DNA of 64,000 bases from Sipunculus nudus. Its lineage: Eukaryota; Annelida; Sipuncula; Golfingiida; Sipunculidae. The DNA is taken from NCBI GenBank assembly GCA_026874595.1, contig CM049309.1, positions 39,695,079-39,759,078 of the forward strand. Direction: 5' to 3'. The notes beneath the pieces are model-generated. The model was not told the origin of the DNA and did no database searches. It worked only from the letters and a program-made list of their open reading frames with translations. Positions 47,133 through 58,900 of the stretch are shown piece after piece. Position 1 is the stretch's first letter, and every line of letters begins with the position of its first letter. A program made the translations under genes and the position numbers.

Positions 47133-48094
47133 TACAGGTGGCCATGCTGATCGCGTGACCTGAATTCATGTACGTATGTGGATGTATTATGCAATGAAAT
47201 ATATTTTCTCACCGTACTGGCTCGTGTACAGGACGATAAATTTTATTCTAAAAATATTTGGCAAAGAAGGGCGGCCGTCTTATATACGGGTACAAGGTTT
47301 TCAGCGTCCTCAGGGCCGCCAAGGATAATTTACGGTATTCAGAATTATTACGTCGGTCGAACTTGACGCCGTGAATATCGGTGATCATGTCCGTATGGTG
47401 GTAATATACACTCAATAAAGAACATTACAATGCATTTTTTTTGTTTGAATTTATCGTTTATACATCAGATTTACATGTGCACATAGTTTGATAATTGGTA
47501 AGAAAAGGTTTGCCCTTGCCGTATGACACAGGGATTTTAACTGAATCAATATATAAAAGTCCTTCTGACAGTAGAACCAGTGATTTCGCGATCGCGGACG
47601 AAATTGCGGAACTAACAGACCGAAACGGAATTCCCAATCCTGATAATATATAATTGTTAATGTATTTTTTGCCAAAAGTATCTTGGCAATTCACTTAAAA
47701 CATGCATGCAGTGATATAATTGTCGATGCCGCTGACAGCGTGCGGGGCTTACCCGTGTACTCAAGATTAGCGACAGCTTGTCACCCCAAACGTCGATTTT
47801 AGATGGACTGAAGACGATGGGGTGACAGTACAAGCTATTGGGTTCGCATCAATTCTAGTATGTGCAGATGTGCACGCCATTTCTGACACTACTTTTTTAT
47901 TTTCATCCACTTCTCGAACTGTCATTTTCCTGAGTTAAGACAAAAAGTGACGTTATTCTGTTGGGGAAAATAATAATTATTACATCCACGGTTGACTTAC
48001 GTGTAAACGTGCAGCAGTTTTTAATTCCGAGGCTGGTTTTACTCGAAAAACTCGTCTCCACGTCTGTCAGCGGGAGAATCATAACTTCCGGTAG
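47133..48094. other. No gene or named repeat seen
   Basis: Only short open frames on both strands, with no splice context or recognisable protein. Confidence 0.4.
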
Positions 48095-49667
48095 GGGATT
48101 TCCATACGGCTGTGTGTAAAACTCGGAAGTCCGATGTCGGAAGCAAGGACTTTTTTAAAGCAATGATCGAAGCATAATTAAAATGCTGCTACATCAATGG
48201 AAAGAACCTTTTTATTTTTATTGATAGAATAAGGTCTTTTCTATCATCATGTAAAATAATCAAAGTTATCCATCCGAAGTTAATGACTAGTTTTTGCACG
48301 GAAATGCCCGGATATGGTCCAAATGTGTAAAACTCGGAAGCCAGTAATGGCATATGCACTGGTCATCATATCGTCAGCAAACGTGTCAAGCATTTTCAAT
48401 TTCTTCAGTATCATGTATTTTTCATAAATTCAATCTGTTTTGTAACATTCATGATGCTGTTTTTTCAAAATAATATATTATATTGATATTTTATTTCATT
48501 TTGTAAAACAAGATTATTTTAACTCATCAATATTTTACGCTGTTACCGCATTTTATGTTGATGGAAACATGAAAAAAATAAAGGTTTTGATAATATTTTA
48601 TACATGTGCCCCTATAAAAATCACCCTGATCATATCATAGAGACTTAAACAGAAAATTTGACAGAACCAAAAACCCGTCCAGTTAATGTTTTTACAAGTT
48701 GATTCGAACAAAATATTTTATTTTTTATGTATAAATTGAAAAACATTTTCCTCTTCCATTGACCAAAAAAATTCATCAGGATTATGAATCTCTTAGACTC
48801 TTATCTATTATGTAATACTTTTTATGCCAAATATTATTTTACATTTCATGGTCCGGTTGCATTTAAATATATATATTATGTAAACAAAATTGTAAATTCT
48901 TATCGAGATCCTTGTAATCTAACAGTAATATGAAGTTGAAGGGAGCAAATTCTGGTTATATGCCCTTATAATGCAATCAGTTGCAAACATACTTTAATAT
49001 ATTAATAAATAACCATATATTTGAAGTTGAAATGTGATGTTGAAACATCAGGAGTGAAATTAATATAATATAAATATCGAAATTGATAAAGTTTGAAAGA
49101 AAGAGTCAAAAACTTGAAAAAGAATTAATTTTAGTTTTTAAAAAAATTTGCTTAAATTTGTAAATCGATCAGATTTTATAATAAAACATGATATATATTA
49201 TCTGGACTGTTGTATCCCTTTTCTAAGATATAAATGTAACATTTTTTTTAAATATCGTTGAACATATTGAAAGACATTTCGTTTTGCATATGATACATGT
49301 ATGTTTGTTCCAGCGATGACCTTCTGGGATATATTGAATTTTCATATTTATTCAACGTATGGAAAATATATTGCAATATATTTTATTTTGAATGGCATCG
49401 TAATTTATAACTGTATTTTTAATGCCGTACATGGGTTAATCATACCATATTTATTATTCAGTGGTGCATCCATAGAGGGCGTGCCCGTTCAGACGTAATA
49501 TCTCTTAATTTTCATTTCTTTTCCAGATTACTTTATTTATTCCCTAGCAATTTCATTATTATATTTATTACTTTCCAATTCATAAATTGGTGATTTACTC
49601 CACTGAGAGAGCATCCAGATATATACTAGTATAATAAGAGAGGAAGTATTTCCGATAATAACACCGA

Positions 49668-49711
<44 letters not shown>

Positions 49712-50130
49712 TTTACAAATAAAAAAAATAAGAACTTATAGTTTTCCGATTATGTATCATGTATTGCATTATACACTCATTAAAAGCAGAATCATGCATA
49801 AGCAATTTAATATATGCATGCAACTATAATTATAATAAACTGCATTTTGGGCAAAGTGCGTCTCTGTGACTTCCGAGTTATACACATTGGATATCATCCG
49901 AGCACTTCTGACTGACTTCCGAGATGGCTTCCGAGCACAAAATCTTCCATAACGTTCAGATTAAACAATGGATAACTATTATTCTTCACAGAATGATAAA
50001 AAAAGATCTTATTCTATCGGGGAAAAAACAAAACGGTATTGAAACGTTAGCATTTTGTATATGCTTTAAACTGCTTTCGTTGGTTTCCGGCTTCCGGCTT
50101 CCGGCTTCCGACTTCCAAGTTTACATACAC
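48095..50130. mobile_element. ~2-kb element with ~260-bp inverted arms
   Basis: 48095-48360 and 49860-50130 are inverted copies. Shared landmarks (arm 1 sense) are CTCGGAAGTC, GATAGAATAAGRTCTTTT, AGTTATCCAT and GTGTAWAACTCGGAAG. Between the arms lies ~1.5 kb of very AT-rich, non-coding sequence. A GGCTTCC triple repeat sits at 50092-50112. The layout is that of a foldback or long-TIR non-autonomous transposon. Confidence 0.6.
49670..49707. repeat. (AT)n microsatellite
   Basis: A pure AT run inside the inverted-arm element. Confidence 0.9.
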
Positions 50131-50599
50131 GACCGCGCCATGACACATTTAGTTTTGAATGAGAAGTACCGCTTCACGTGAATCGGTGCCACAGTGATGA
50201 AAGAAGGTAATAATTGTAATTATTTTTGTGTAACAACATTTTTTCTTCGATATTTAGCGCATATAATACGACTATATAAGCCTGTGATGCCAAATAATAC
50301 CAGACAGCAAATATTTTGATCCGACCCTTAGAATGGGCGTTCTGTTGTGACTGCCATCATGACTCCAGGCCCTATCAGTTTTTTTTCCGAAGGCCTGAGT
50401 GTCATGTTGTCATGGCTAACTCAAGATAAACTTGCCCTTGGTTAATTTGTGTGGATTCAGCGCTCGCGCAAGGGATGCTGGAAACTTGCCTGAATGCCAT
50501 CCAGTAGCACGTAATATGCATATTAAAACAAGGATGATTTGTTCATATGGTGCCGTATTTACCGCGTAAAATGTTCACGAGTCCAGTGAATGCGGACGC

Positions 50600-51165
50600 T
50601 GTCAGCTGGCTTGCTAGACTGGTACCCTGCTCTATTATGACCCTCAGCCAAGCATAGAGACAGGCGTACAACGCCATCTTAACTACTCCGAGTTTCAACT
50701 CCTCACTTACCTGTAGACTGGTTCCAACTCCAGTATGCACGCTCATTCCGATTGTCATTGACGTTCACGCGGTCCTGGCTGATTATCCGCGAAGATTTCT
50801 TTTTAAATGACTTCCTTTATTTATTTCTTGTTTTCAAATATTGAAAAATGAGTTGTTGCACAAAAATTGAATGAAGGATGTATAGATAATACGATATACT
50901 GAATCTTTGATATTCCACCGTACGTGGCATTGCTTTATTTTCAATATCTATTAATCTTATAAATGTCACACGAAATGTACAGCCAACTTTTGGGCAACTT
51001 CTCTGAGCAAAAGAAATGCTTATTTTTATAATTTATAAAACATGCTGGAGATGGTACCAGTGTGCCGGGAGTACCTAAGATGGCGTTGTACGCCCGTCTC
51101 CATGATTGGCCTAGAGCAGCGGTGCCATAATAGAGCGGGGGTACCACTCTACTGGCTTGCACACT
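50600..51165. repeat. Inverted pair of ~90-bp repeats
   Basis: 50605-50700 and 51070-51162 are diverged inverted copies sharing AAGATGGCGTTGTACGCC, CATAATAGAGC and GGTACCA. The left copy, on the minus strand, opens MALYACLYAWLRVIIEQGTS from that ATG. The right copy on the + strand stops after 16 codons, so coding is doubtful. Confidence 0.6.
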
Positions 51166-52417
51166 GACATACACGGAGACTTACACATGCACTTCAATTA
51201 CAAGATAACCAGTAGCGCGTTATAATTATAAATATTTCCTCAGACAACGCGAAATTCAATGTTTGTCAAGCTTTTTCTTAATTCGACTACGTCAAGTAAT
51301 GAAAGTATTATAACGGGTCAACAAAGTTCAAGAAAGGGACCATGTTTCCACGGGGTATAAATATGACAAATGTCCTCACAATTTTAAAACAAAACCCCGG
51401 ATTTGGTGCGTATACGCTGAAGCCTGAGGGCCAGTATTTCAGTTTTTTTTTAAACTTTTGCATGTAATATCATGCACAATGAAGGGCAAAAAGGACAATT
51501 ATTGGCGATGCCTATCCATGTCATAAATCGGATCAGCTGTCAAAGGTATTTTCGCAAGGTGACTGACATAATCGGGGTACCGATGTCCCGCATCTTGTCC
51601 CGCATCTAATTTTTCATCTTTCAAATAAATACTGTTTTACATATCTTAATATGAACATTTTATATATTCTGCTACCTTATTAGGCGGTCACTTTTATTAA
51701 AGAGTTCATTTATTACCATCCTTATTTTTCCTTTTCACCTGCAAAGGAAATCTCGAACTGCAGTCATTCAGAAAATTCTCCATGCAACACAAAATAATAT
51801 CGTCTGCAAATCGGTATCACTTGGATTAGTTATTATTTTTCAAAACCTCACACAACCATCGCTAAAAGATCATTGTTTTTTTCTGAATTGTTCTGAATGT
51901 GCTGTGAAGTCAAACACGTGTCCACAAGCCGCATTGTTAAATTGAAGGATCGTATGTTGGTTGTGGGGCGGGGGGGGGGGGGGGGGGGGGGGGCTTATTT
52001 TATATTTGGAAAAATTTAATTTTGAGAGCGACCGGGGCGCTTATTACGTCGATACGGTATATTATAACAATGAGGATCGATGATCATAAGATCAGGTATC
52101 TAGTTACCATCTTGATCATGACACTGCTACATGATTTAGAATAGAACTAGTATCATGTATTCCTTTAAGTAATTAAGTCTAGAAGAAGTGATATTGTTAA
52201 TGAACAAATGAATCCACAACTTAATGAACAAACCAATAAATAGATAAATGATAAATCACCCGAAAAAAAATCATAATATCAAGAACGATAATAAATAATA
52301 AATTGGGTAAAATTAAAATTATCAAAATTATCCTTATCAACCTGCAGCTATGCAGAAAATGAAATGCTAAGCAAACTCTGTTTACAAAGCTTGATTAAAA
52401 GGGTTTTATCAAGCAAG
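51166..52417. other. No gene seen; poly-G run
   Basis: Low-complexity and AT-rich sequence with a ~24-base G run at 51970-51993. Confidence 0.4.
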
Positions 52418-52690
52418 GGTTCCACAGATTGGGTTCGCCTCTCGATTGGCGCTGGGTCTTAGCTGCTGGGATTGGTGAAGGGATTGTAGGCTGCTTCTGC
52501 CTTTGTGGCTGTGGGTGCTGTGGCTTTCATGTAAAGTCACCGGTGAGGGTTAACGGTGGCGGTCTCTCGCGGCTTTTTGCTTGGCTTGGTGGCATTACGT
52601 CTATTGGCTCTCAGAACTATGCTTAAGGAGCGCACAGGGCTGGGGTCTTGACCACAGCAACCTATTGCTGCTCGACAAAGCGAAAAACAA
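52418..52690 (+). repeat. Second copy of the 33907-type inserted sequence
   Basis: Shares with 34020-34280 a series including GGGTCT.GCTGCTGGGA, TTGTGGCTGTGGGTGCTG-like text, TTGCTTGGCTTGG and GAGCGCACAGGGCTG. Its right end joins duplicated block B at the point where block A retains only the tail (3205-3245). Confidence 0.6.
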
Positions 52691-54118
52691 CTTAAATAAA
52701 AAAGAAAATCTGAAGTAAACTGTATAGATATATTTTTTCATCATTCAAGTCATTTCTTATTATGCCATGTGATGATTATCATGTGGCAGAATCAGGTAAA
52801 ACGCAGGAGAGAAACAAATTGTTAGATTCTTATTTTCTTGAACGGTGCAGTAGTATAAACGCTTTATGTGCTCGATGTCGCAGAAGTTCCTTGTCGTCTA
52901 GTCAAAGAAATGTCCGATTGATCTGTCCGCGAAGTTGAAATGAAGTTAGTCAGTGATAGAGTATGTATATAACATGAGGCTGAAATTTCAAGATTGCTTA
53001 AAATTTCCATGTCCAAGGTAAACTTTCGGAAGCATGCTTTACTTCTTATGCTGATACTCTGCCTTTTAGATTCAGTAGTTTACTACGGGGGGGGGGGGGG
53101 GAGAACTTAAAGAAGTAGAAACTTGCAGGAGTGACTTTATAACTCACCAGCAACAATGGCCAGGATTTATAGAAAACACTATAAGTGTTTTTGATTGTCA
53201 AGTACATGCAGCAGTTTCATCCACTTATTTGGGACAAGGACTTATTTTCTCAGCAATATCAATAAATGTTAATGTCTGCCCTTTACGGACACAGTATATG
53301 AAAAAAAGCCAAACATTAGATAAAATCAAGTTTCATTCATTCAAATGTGCTAAACGTTTACTATTCAAGAATTCTTTGGTATCCTATATAAACAATACAC
53401 AATTTATAGACTGTCTACACTGACCTCTTATATTGGAACGATTTCGAAGATATGATTTTCCTGCAATAAAATTTAAAAATCTTGAAATAGACTTATTTAA
53501 TTTATTTTTCCTATTTATTTTAACAAACTAGACAACATAAGGAAAAGAATGATGTACAGATTTTGAAGATACAGGCAGGTTTACCGGGCTTTTGGCCGAA
53601 TGCATGATAAATTATGAGAATGGGTTATTTGTAGAATTAAACATATTAATTCATATGCTTAATAGATAATCATATAGCTATAGAGCTATGAAGGTCCTAG
53701 TCTGCATATCAAATTGTATACTTAACGATAAAAGTAATTACTGGCAGTCTGTAATTGAATATTATGAGCGTATCTCCATTGCAGATACAAAATATACGGA
53801 AACCTTTGGTGAAACTCTGAATAAAGAATTAACGATCCTTGAATGTTTGACGACGCGAAACAGTTGTTACTTCTTATACCTCAAAACGTTTGTTATAAAT
53901 ATTATTACTATTGACTGGCATGTATTGTATAATTAGTATATAGTTTTGCTTTTTATCCCATAGAAACCTGGGGGGGGGGGGGAGGGGGGATGATTGTACA
54001 CACCATTCCCCCACCAAAAATTCTGGGGGGGGGGGTGTGCACCCCCCCCCATCTACGCCCCTGTCAGTTCCATATATACCCGAGCAATGATTACAAGCGT
54101 TCATAACATATTTGGGTC

Positions 54119-54316
54119 AGGGATGGCCATATGGTTAACTGGGCGGTTAATGAAGAGTATAAACGCTGCTCATTTTCATTCACTAGGTTCAGACACCGTT
54201 TAAACGGGTGCCTGCAGGTGGCCCTGCGTGGAACCCAGAGGGTTATCAAAAGTCATTTACATATACACAAGGGCATACATGTAAATGCTTAAGATCCTTG
54301 TATATTATTATTATTA
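54119..54316 (+). mobile_element. tRNA-derived SINE, copy B
   Basis: A box TGGTTAACTGG at 54132-54142, B-like box GGTTCAGACACC at 54186-54197 and a short (ATT)n tail. Orthologous to 4687-4897 by position in the duplicated block. Confidence 0.65.
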
Positions 54317-54913
54317 CATGTTGGTGTGTGTGTTTATATGTACGTAAATATTTTACATGAACGTATTAGTGGTACATATTTATATATACGTAAAAGTGGT
54401 TAATCAGTGGCCAAAGTACAAGTTATGTGGGGAGTACCAAGGTTTATGTTCATATAATTAGTTTCAACATGATTTCCTGACAAATCACACATATCAAATA
54501 ATGGCAAAATGAATCCGAACTAGGTTGAAGGAGTCCGAGATTGTTGTCCGAGATAGTAAGTATAATGTGAGACGAAACAGTCGGCCTCGTGGTTGGAGAT
54601 CGTAGTGAGTTGTCCGACTTTGTGTGGTCTGAGATTGCAAAGGTGAGAGACCTCCAGGCACCGTATAATTGACTACTGATAACGAATGCCTGTGGGCAGG
54701 GCCAGTCTATCTTCACGTCGGTTGTAGAGGTGCTCGGCTTTCGACATCGAGTGGGGCGTTGCTGCTTCTGCCCCACGGACCCCCACGACCTCTCTCCCGG
54801 TCTCTGGGTCCGGCCGTCATTTGACTTTAAGCTGTTTCTTTTTTACGCTTGTCTTCATGTGGCATTTAATCATATTTTATTTTGTAATACGTAAAATCTT
54901 TTTTCTTTTATTC

Positions 54914-55627
54914 CGACCGAGTTTGTCCACATCGATGACGGTATTAGCTTTTTTTTATTTCCGCAGGAAAAAAAAACGCCATGGGGCCGAGTACCCGTTG
55001 TGTCCACATCGATGACGGTATTAACTTCCTTTTTTTCCACAGGAGAAAACGCCATTGGGCCACGTACCATGTTTGTCCACATCGATGACGGTATTAACTT
55101 TCTTAATACCCACAGGTAAAACGCCATGGGGCCACGTACCACGTTTCTCCACATCGATGACGGAATTAAATTTCATTAATCCCACAGGTACAAACGCCAT
55201 GCATTGGGCCACGTACCCAGTTTGTGATGGTATAAACGGTATAAACCGTCTTTTTTCCACAAGAAAAAAACGCCGTTGGGCCACGTACCCAGTTTGTCCA
55301 CTCGATCACGGTTTTAAATTTCTTCATTTCCGCAGGTAAAAACGCCAAAGGGCCAGGTACCCAATTTGTCCACATCGGTGACGGTATTAACTTTATTTCT
55401 GCAGGTACAAACGCCATGGGGCCACGTATCCGGTTTGTCCACATCGATCACGGTTTTAACTTTCTTTTTTCCACAGAAAAAAAAAAACGCCATGGGGTCA
55501 CGGACCCACTTTGTCAACATTGATGACGGTATTAATTTTCTTAATTCCCACAGGTAGAAAACGCCATGGGGCCACGTACTCGGTTTGTCCTCATCGATGA
55601 CTGTTATGACTATCTTTATTTCCACAG
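54914..55627 (+). repeat. ~73-bp tandem array of the exon 2 splice acceptor, copy B
   Basis: One truncated unit (to 54966) and nine units follow: 54967-55042, 55043-55115, 55116-55187, 55188-55263, 55264-55335, 55336-55404, 55405-55476, 55477-55553 and 55554-55627. The AG is kept at every unit end, though one reads CCACAAG. Six of ten AGs, counting the real exon, are followed by GT. The order of unit variants differs from copy A: the unit next to the exon here carries the GACTGTTATGAC variant, which in copy A is unit 3 (near-copy unit 7). Confidence 0.9.
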
Positions 55628-56808
55628 GTACAAACGCCATGGGGCCACGTACCCAGTTTGTCCACATCGATGACGCGGCAGTCCATCATTATGGCAACAT
55701 GGTAGTGAAAGCAAGACCCGGGACTGCCCATGCCCTTCCCTGGGCCGGCGACAAAGATCTTAAGATTGGGGAAGTGCTGTGTAATTGTTTCCACAAAGAT
55801 GGCGAACTTGGTGCATGTTCGCAACAGGCCGCAGAACGTCAGTTCCAACGTCTTGAAGCCAACGGTCAAAAGCTATTATCAGGGTTTGAGTTTGAGTTCA
55901 CATTGTTGGATGGTAAATCGGGAGAACCCGCGTTTGCTGGTTCCGAATACTTCAGCATGGCGGCGCTAGCCGAAACCGAGAAATTTGCATTACATCTCGA
56001 CCGGCAGATGGAGAAAGCTGGGATAAAATTGGAAGCGCTCCACACAGAATACGGGGATGGTCAAATGGAGTTTACTACATCTCCTGAGTACGGAATCAAA
56101 TCTGCGGACAATATGTTCATCTTCAAACAAGGAGCGAAGGAGATCGCTAGGAATTATGGGTATCAAGCACTCTTCGTCACCAGACCGCGGAAAAATTTGT
56201 CGAGCAACGATGCCCATCTTAACCTCTCCTTATGGGATAAAGATGGGAAGAATTTGTTCTGTGACAGCGACAGTAAGGATGGGCTGTCTGACCTGGCTCG
56301 ATTCTGGATTGCTGGACTGTGTGAACACGCATCAGCACTGGCCGCTGTGTGTGGACCAACTGTCAACTGTTACAGACGGTACCATTCACCTTGGGCCCCT
56401 TCATACATAAACTGGGGACTTGACGATCGCTCTGTAATGATTAGGGTGAAAGCGAAAGGACCTTTTGGGGCGTGTATTGAGAACAGATTGCCGAGCTCAG
56501 CAGCCAACCCTTACTTAGCATTTGCAGCCACACTCGCTGCAGGTTTGGACGGAGTCGAGAGGAAACTGCCATTAGGGGAACCAAGCCAGACCGGAAACAC
56601 GGTTTTGAAACTTCCAGAAAACCTGGCGGAGGCGATAGCTGCCCTGCGGGCAGATACGGTTCTTACGAAAGCTTTAGGGCCAAAGTTGGTCGAATGGTTT
56701 TGCCAGGCGAAGGAAGAAATTGAAATTTCGACACTAGAGGGAACCTCAAATCCTGACCCGTCTGCGGAAGCCATAGCTAAGGAGATGGACATGTACCTAC
56801 GTTTATAA
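55628..56808 (+). CDS. LGSN-like: Lengsin-like glutamine synthetase-fold protein, terminal exon (copy B)
   Basis: Same length and frame as copy A: acceptor TTTCCACAG|GTACAAACG at 55627/55628, phase 1, stop TAA at 56806-56808. Glutamine synthetase type I motifs are FEFEF (about 135-139 of the joined protein), EYGDGQMEF (about 189-197), SNDAHLNLSLWD (about 241-252), NCYRR, DRSVMIR (about 316-322) and ENRLPSSAANPY. B carries the family-typical Tyr and Ser that A has lost. It has Asp where A keeps the Gly before the conserved Ala-His, so neither copy has the full canonical set. The natural partner is 29855-29999, since the nearer first exon (45932) is frameshifted. Expected product is 441 residues, with no signal peptide or membrane segment visible. 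Enzymatic activity is uncertain, as vertebrate lengsin is thought to be non-catalytic. Confidence 0.93.
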
Positions 56809-57525
56809 GTGACCCATTCTCAAGAGTCCGCTTTGATCAGATCCCTACCGAGATGAAACTGCATGGAAAACGAAGAATCATCTTCTTGTATTGTTATAAT
56901 CTGAGTATAATTCAACGGGAAGATAAATCGATCAAAGTATCAAGCAGGATTTACCATACATGCAATGAGAAAACCACACAGGTTACACTTGTTTTTATAT
57001 ACGCCAGTCTATGAATGGAAGTGTTATGGTAACCCACCGTACGTCCGTCCGTTAACTTTTAGTGTCGCCGCGATAATTCACTTTGTTGGATTTTCACGAA
57101 ACTCACCATTACTATTATCATTAGATTATCTCGCTCGAGTTCGATTTTAGGCAAATTCCACGCATAATTAATAAGGTCAGAGGTCACTAAGCTACTTTGC
57201 GGTGTGCGGTGTTTTCGATAACTTATGAGGAATATGATGGCGACTGTGGGTGTCTCTATGCGTGTAATCACGGCGCCATCGAGTCCGACCAATATTTTTT
57301 TAATTGCATTTGTGCTTTTAATTTGATTTTAGACACTAATGGAGGTATTTTCACCCACAATACTATACCTATAATAATTGGATAAAATGCATGTTGATCT
57401 TATATCTCCCTTATATGATACAGTTTTGATCCATTGTTACATATTGGACGTTTGTGTTTTAAGCATTGCAACCATCTGATTTATAATATTTTGCACTGAC
57501 TAATAAATTTTGAGAACATATGTTC
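56809..57525 (+). other. Probable 3' UTR of copy B
   Basis: Conserved with 7902-8620. The likely polyadenylation signal AATAAA is at 57502-57507. Confidence 0.45.
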
Positions 57526-58049
57526 AAAATATTTGTATACCTTTCATTTGTATAAAAATTTTTAACCGTTGCATATTATGGTTCTTTTTGTCGATGCAAA
57601 TGTGTAGTTTTAAAAAATCATCGCCTATAACACCGCATGGAGTAGGCGTTTGAGGTTCGAGGAACTGAGAAAACGTGCACTTATTAAACTGATAACAATT
57701 TTTTTTACAATTTGTTAATTTGCGTCCCCGATAGAGTATATGTCATTCATGAAAATGTGTGATATGTTTATCCATTTCAATTTATGGTTGGACACTGAGC
57801 ATGACTATAGACCGTCCTCCATTCATTTGATGCTAAACTACACAACCAAGCTATGATAGAATTCCGATTTCTCAAGCCTTTTACCAGTAATTTATGCCGA
57901 AGGGTAAGAAGTATAACCGAGATAATCAGTGCAAATTTATTTCCACTTGTGTCGGGGAGTAAGCAAATAGTTTTAAAGTTAACTATTGGCAGATTACATA
58001 TTATTTTAAGGAGAAAACAAAGTTTTAAGTATAATTAATAGAGAGATAT

Positions 58050-58320
58050 GAGCAACACTCATGTTTGCGATACCAGGGATTCCATTCAAGCCATTGCCAT
58101 ACTTTCTACTAATTCATATTGAATTTCAAAATGTCCGCCATTCTTTTTATACTTTGCCCTATATCTGGATTTCTGAGCACCGTAGAAGAATACAAAAGGT
58201 AGCAACATCCATGTTTGCGATACCAGGAATTCCATTTAAGCGATTGCCATGATTGCTAAAAATTGGATTAGGTCACCATGTTGAATTTCAAAATGGCATC
58301 AATCTTAATTCGCATATGCT
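58050..58320 (-). repeat. Left inverted arm of the foldback-like element, copy B
   Basis: Counterpart of 9150-9420, inverted relative to 61000-61620. Confidence 0.65.
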
Positions 58321-58339
58321 TATATCGGAATAAGATATA

Positions 58340-58513
58340 TACAGTGGAACCCTGCAAATATGACAACCTTTGAGACTTAGCAAAGTGGTGGTTATTTGGG
58401 GGTGGTCGTATTCTAAGCTACCTGGATCATATATTTGGGACCAGGAAATATCGTCGGAATTGTATGGGTTGTCGCAGCGTTAGGGAGTTGCCACAAAGGG
58501 GGGTTTTACTGTA
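58340..58513. mobile_element. Pogo-like MITE, copy B
   Basis: Ends TACAGTGGAACCC and GGGGTTTTACTGTA are imperfect inverted repeats. Orthologous to 9437-9603. Confidence 0.6.
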
Positions 58514-58843
58514 TAAGATATTAAGTTGGTAGCAACATACTTGCTACATATTGGGCTAGGCCGCAATATTGAATTTCAGCACATTTTTGTTTATATCAAT
58601 GACCTATGTATAGAAGCTATAATAAATAGATTGTGATTACCCATGTTTTGATACTAGGGGTTTCATAAACCCTATCCATCGCTTGTTTTTTTTTCAAACT
58701 TTGGTTTGGCATCATGTTGAATTTAAGAATAACTGCCTTATTTAATGTTCTCTGCTGATTTATCTTGACCTAAGTCCTACAGAGGCGTATCAGATACCGG
58801 TATAGAAGTCTAAACAAATGATCCCATGTTCATGATGAAGTTT

Positions 58844-58846
<3 letters not shown>

Positions 58847-58896
<50 letters not shown>
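58847..58896. repeat. (AT)n microsatellite
   Basis: A pure AT run at the site where copy A carries the pogo-like insertion. Confidence 0.95.
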
Positions 58897-58900
<4 letters not shown>

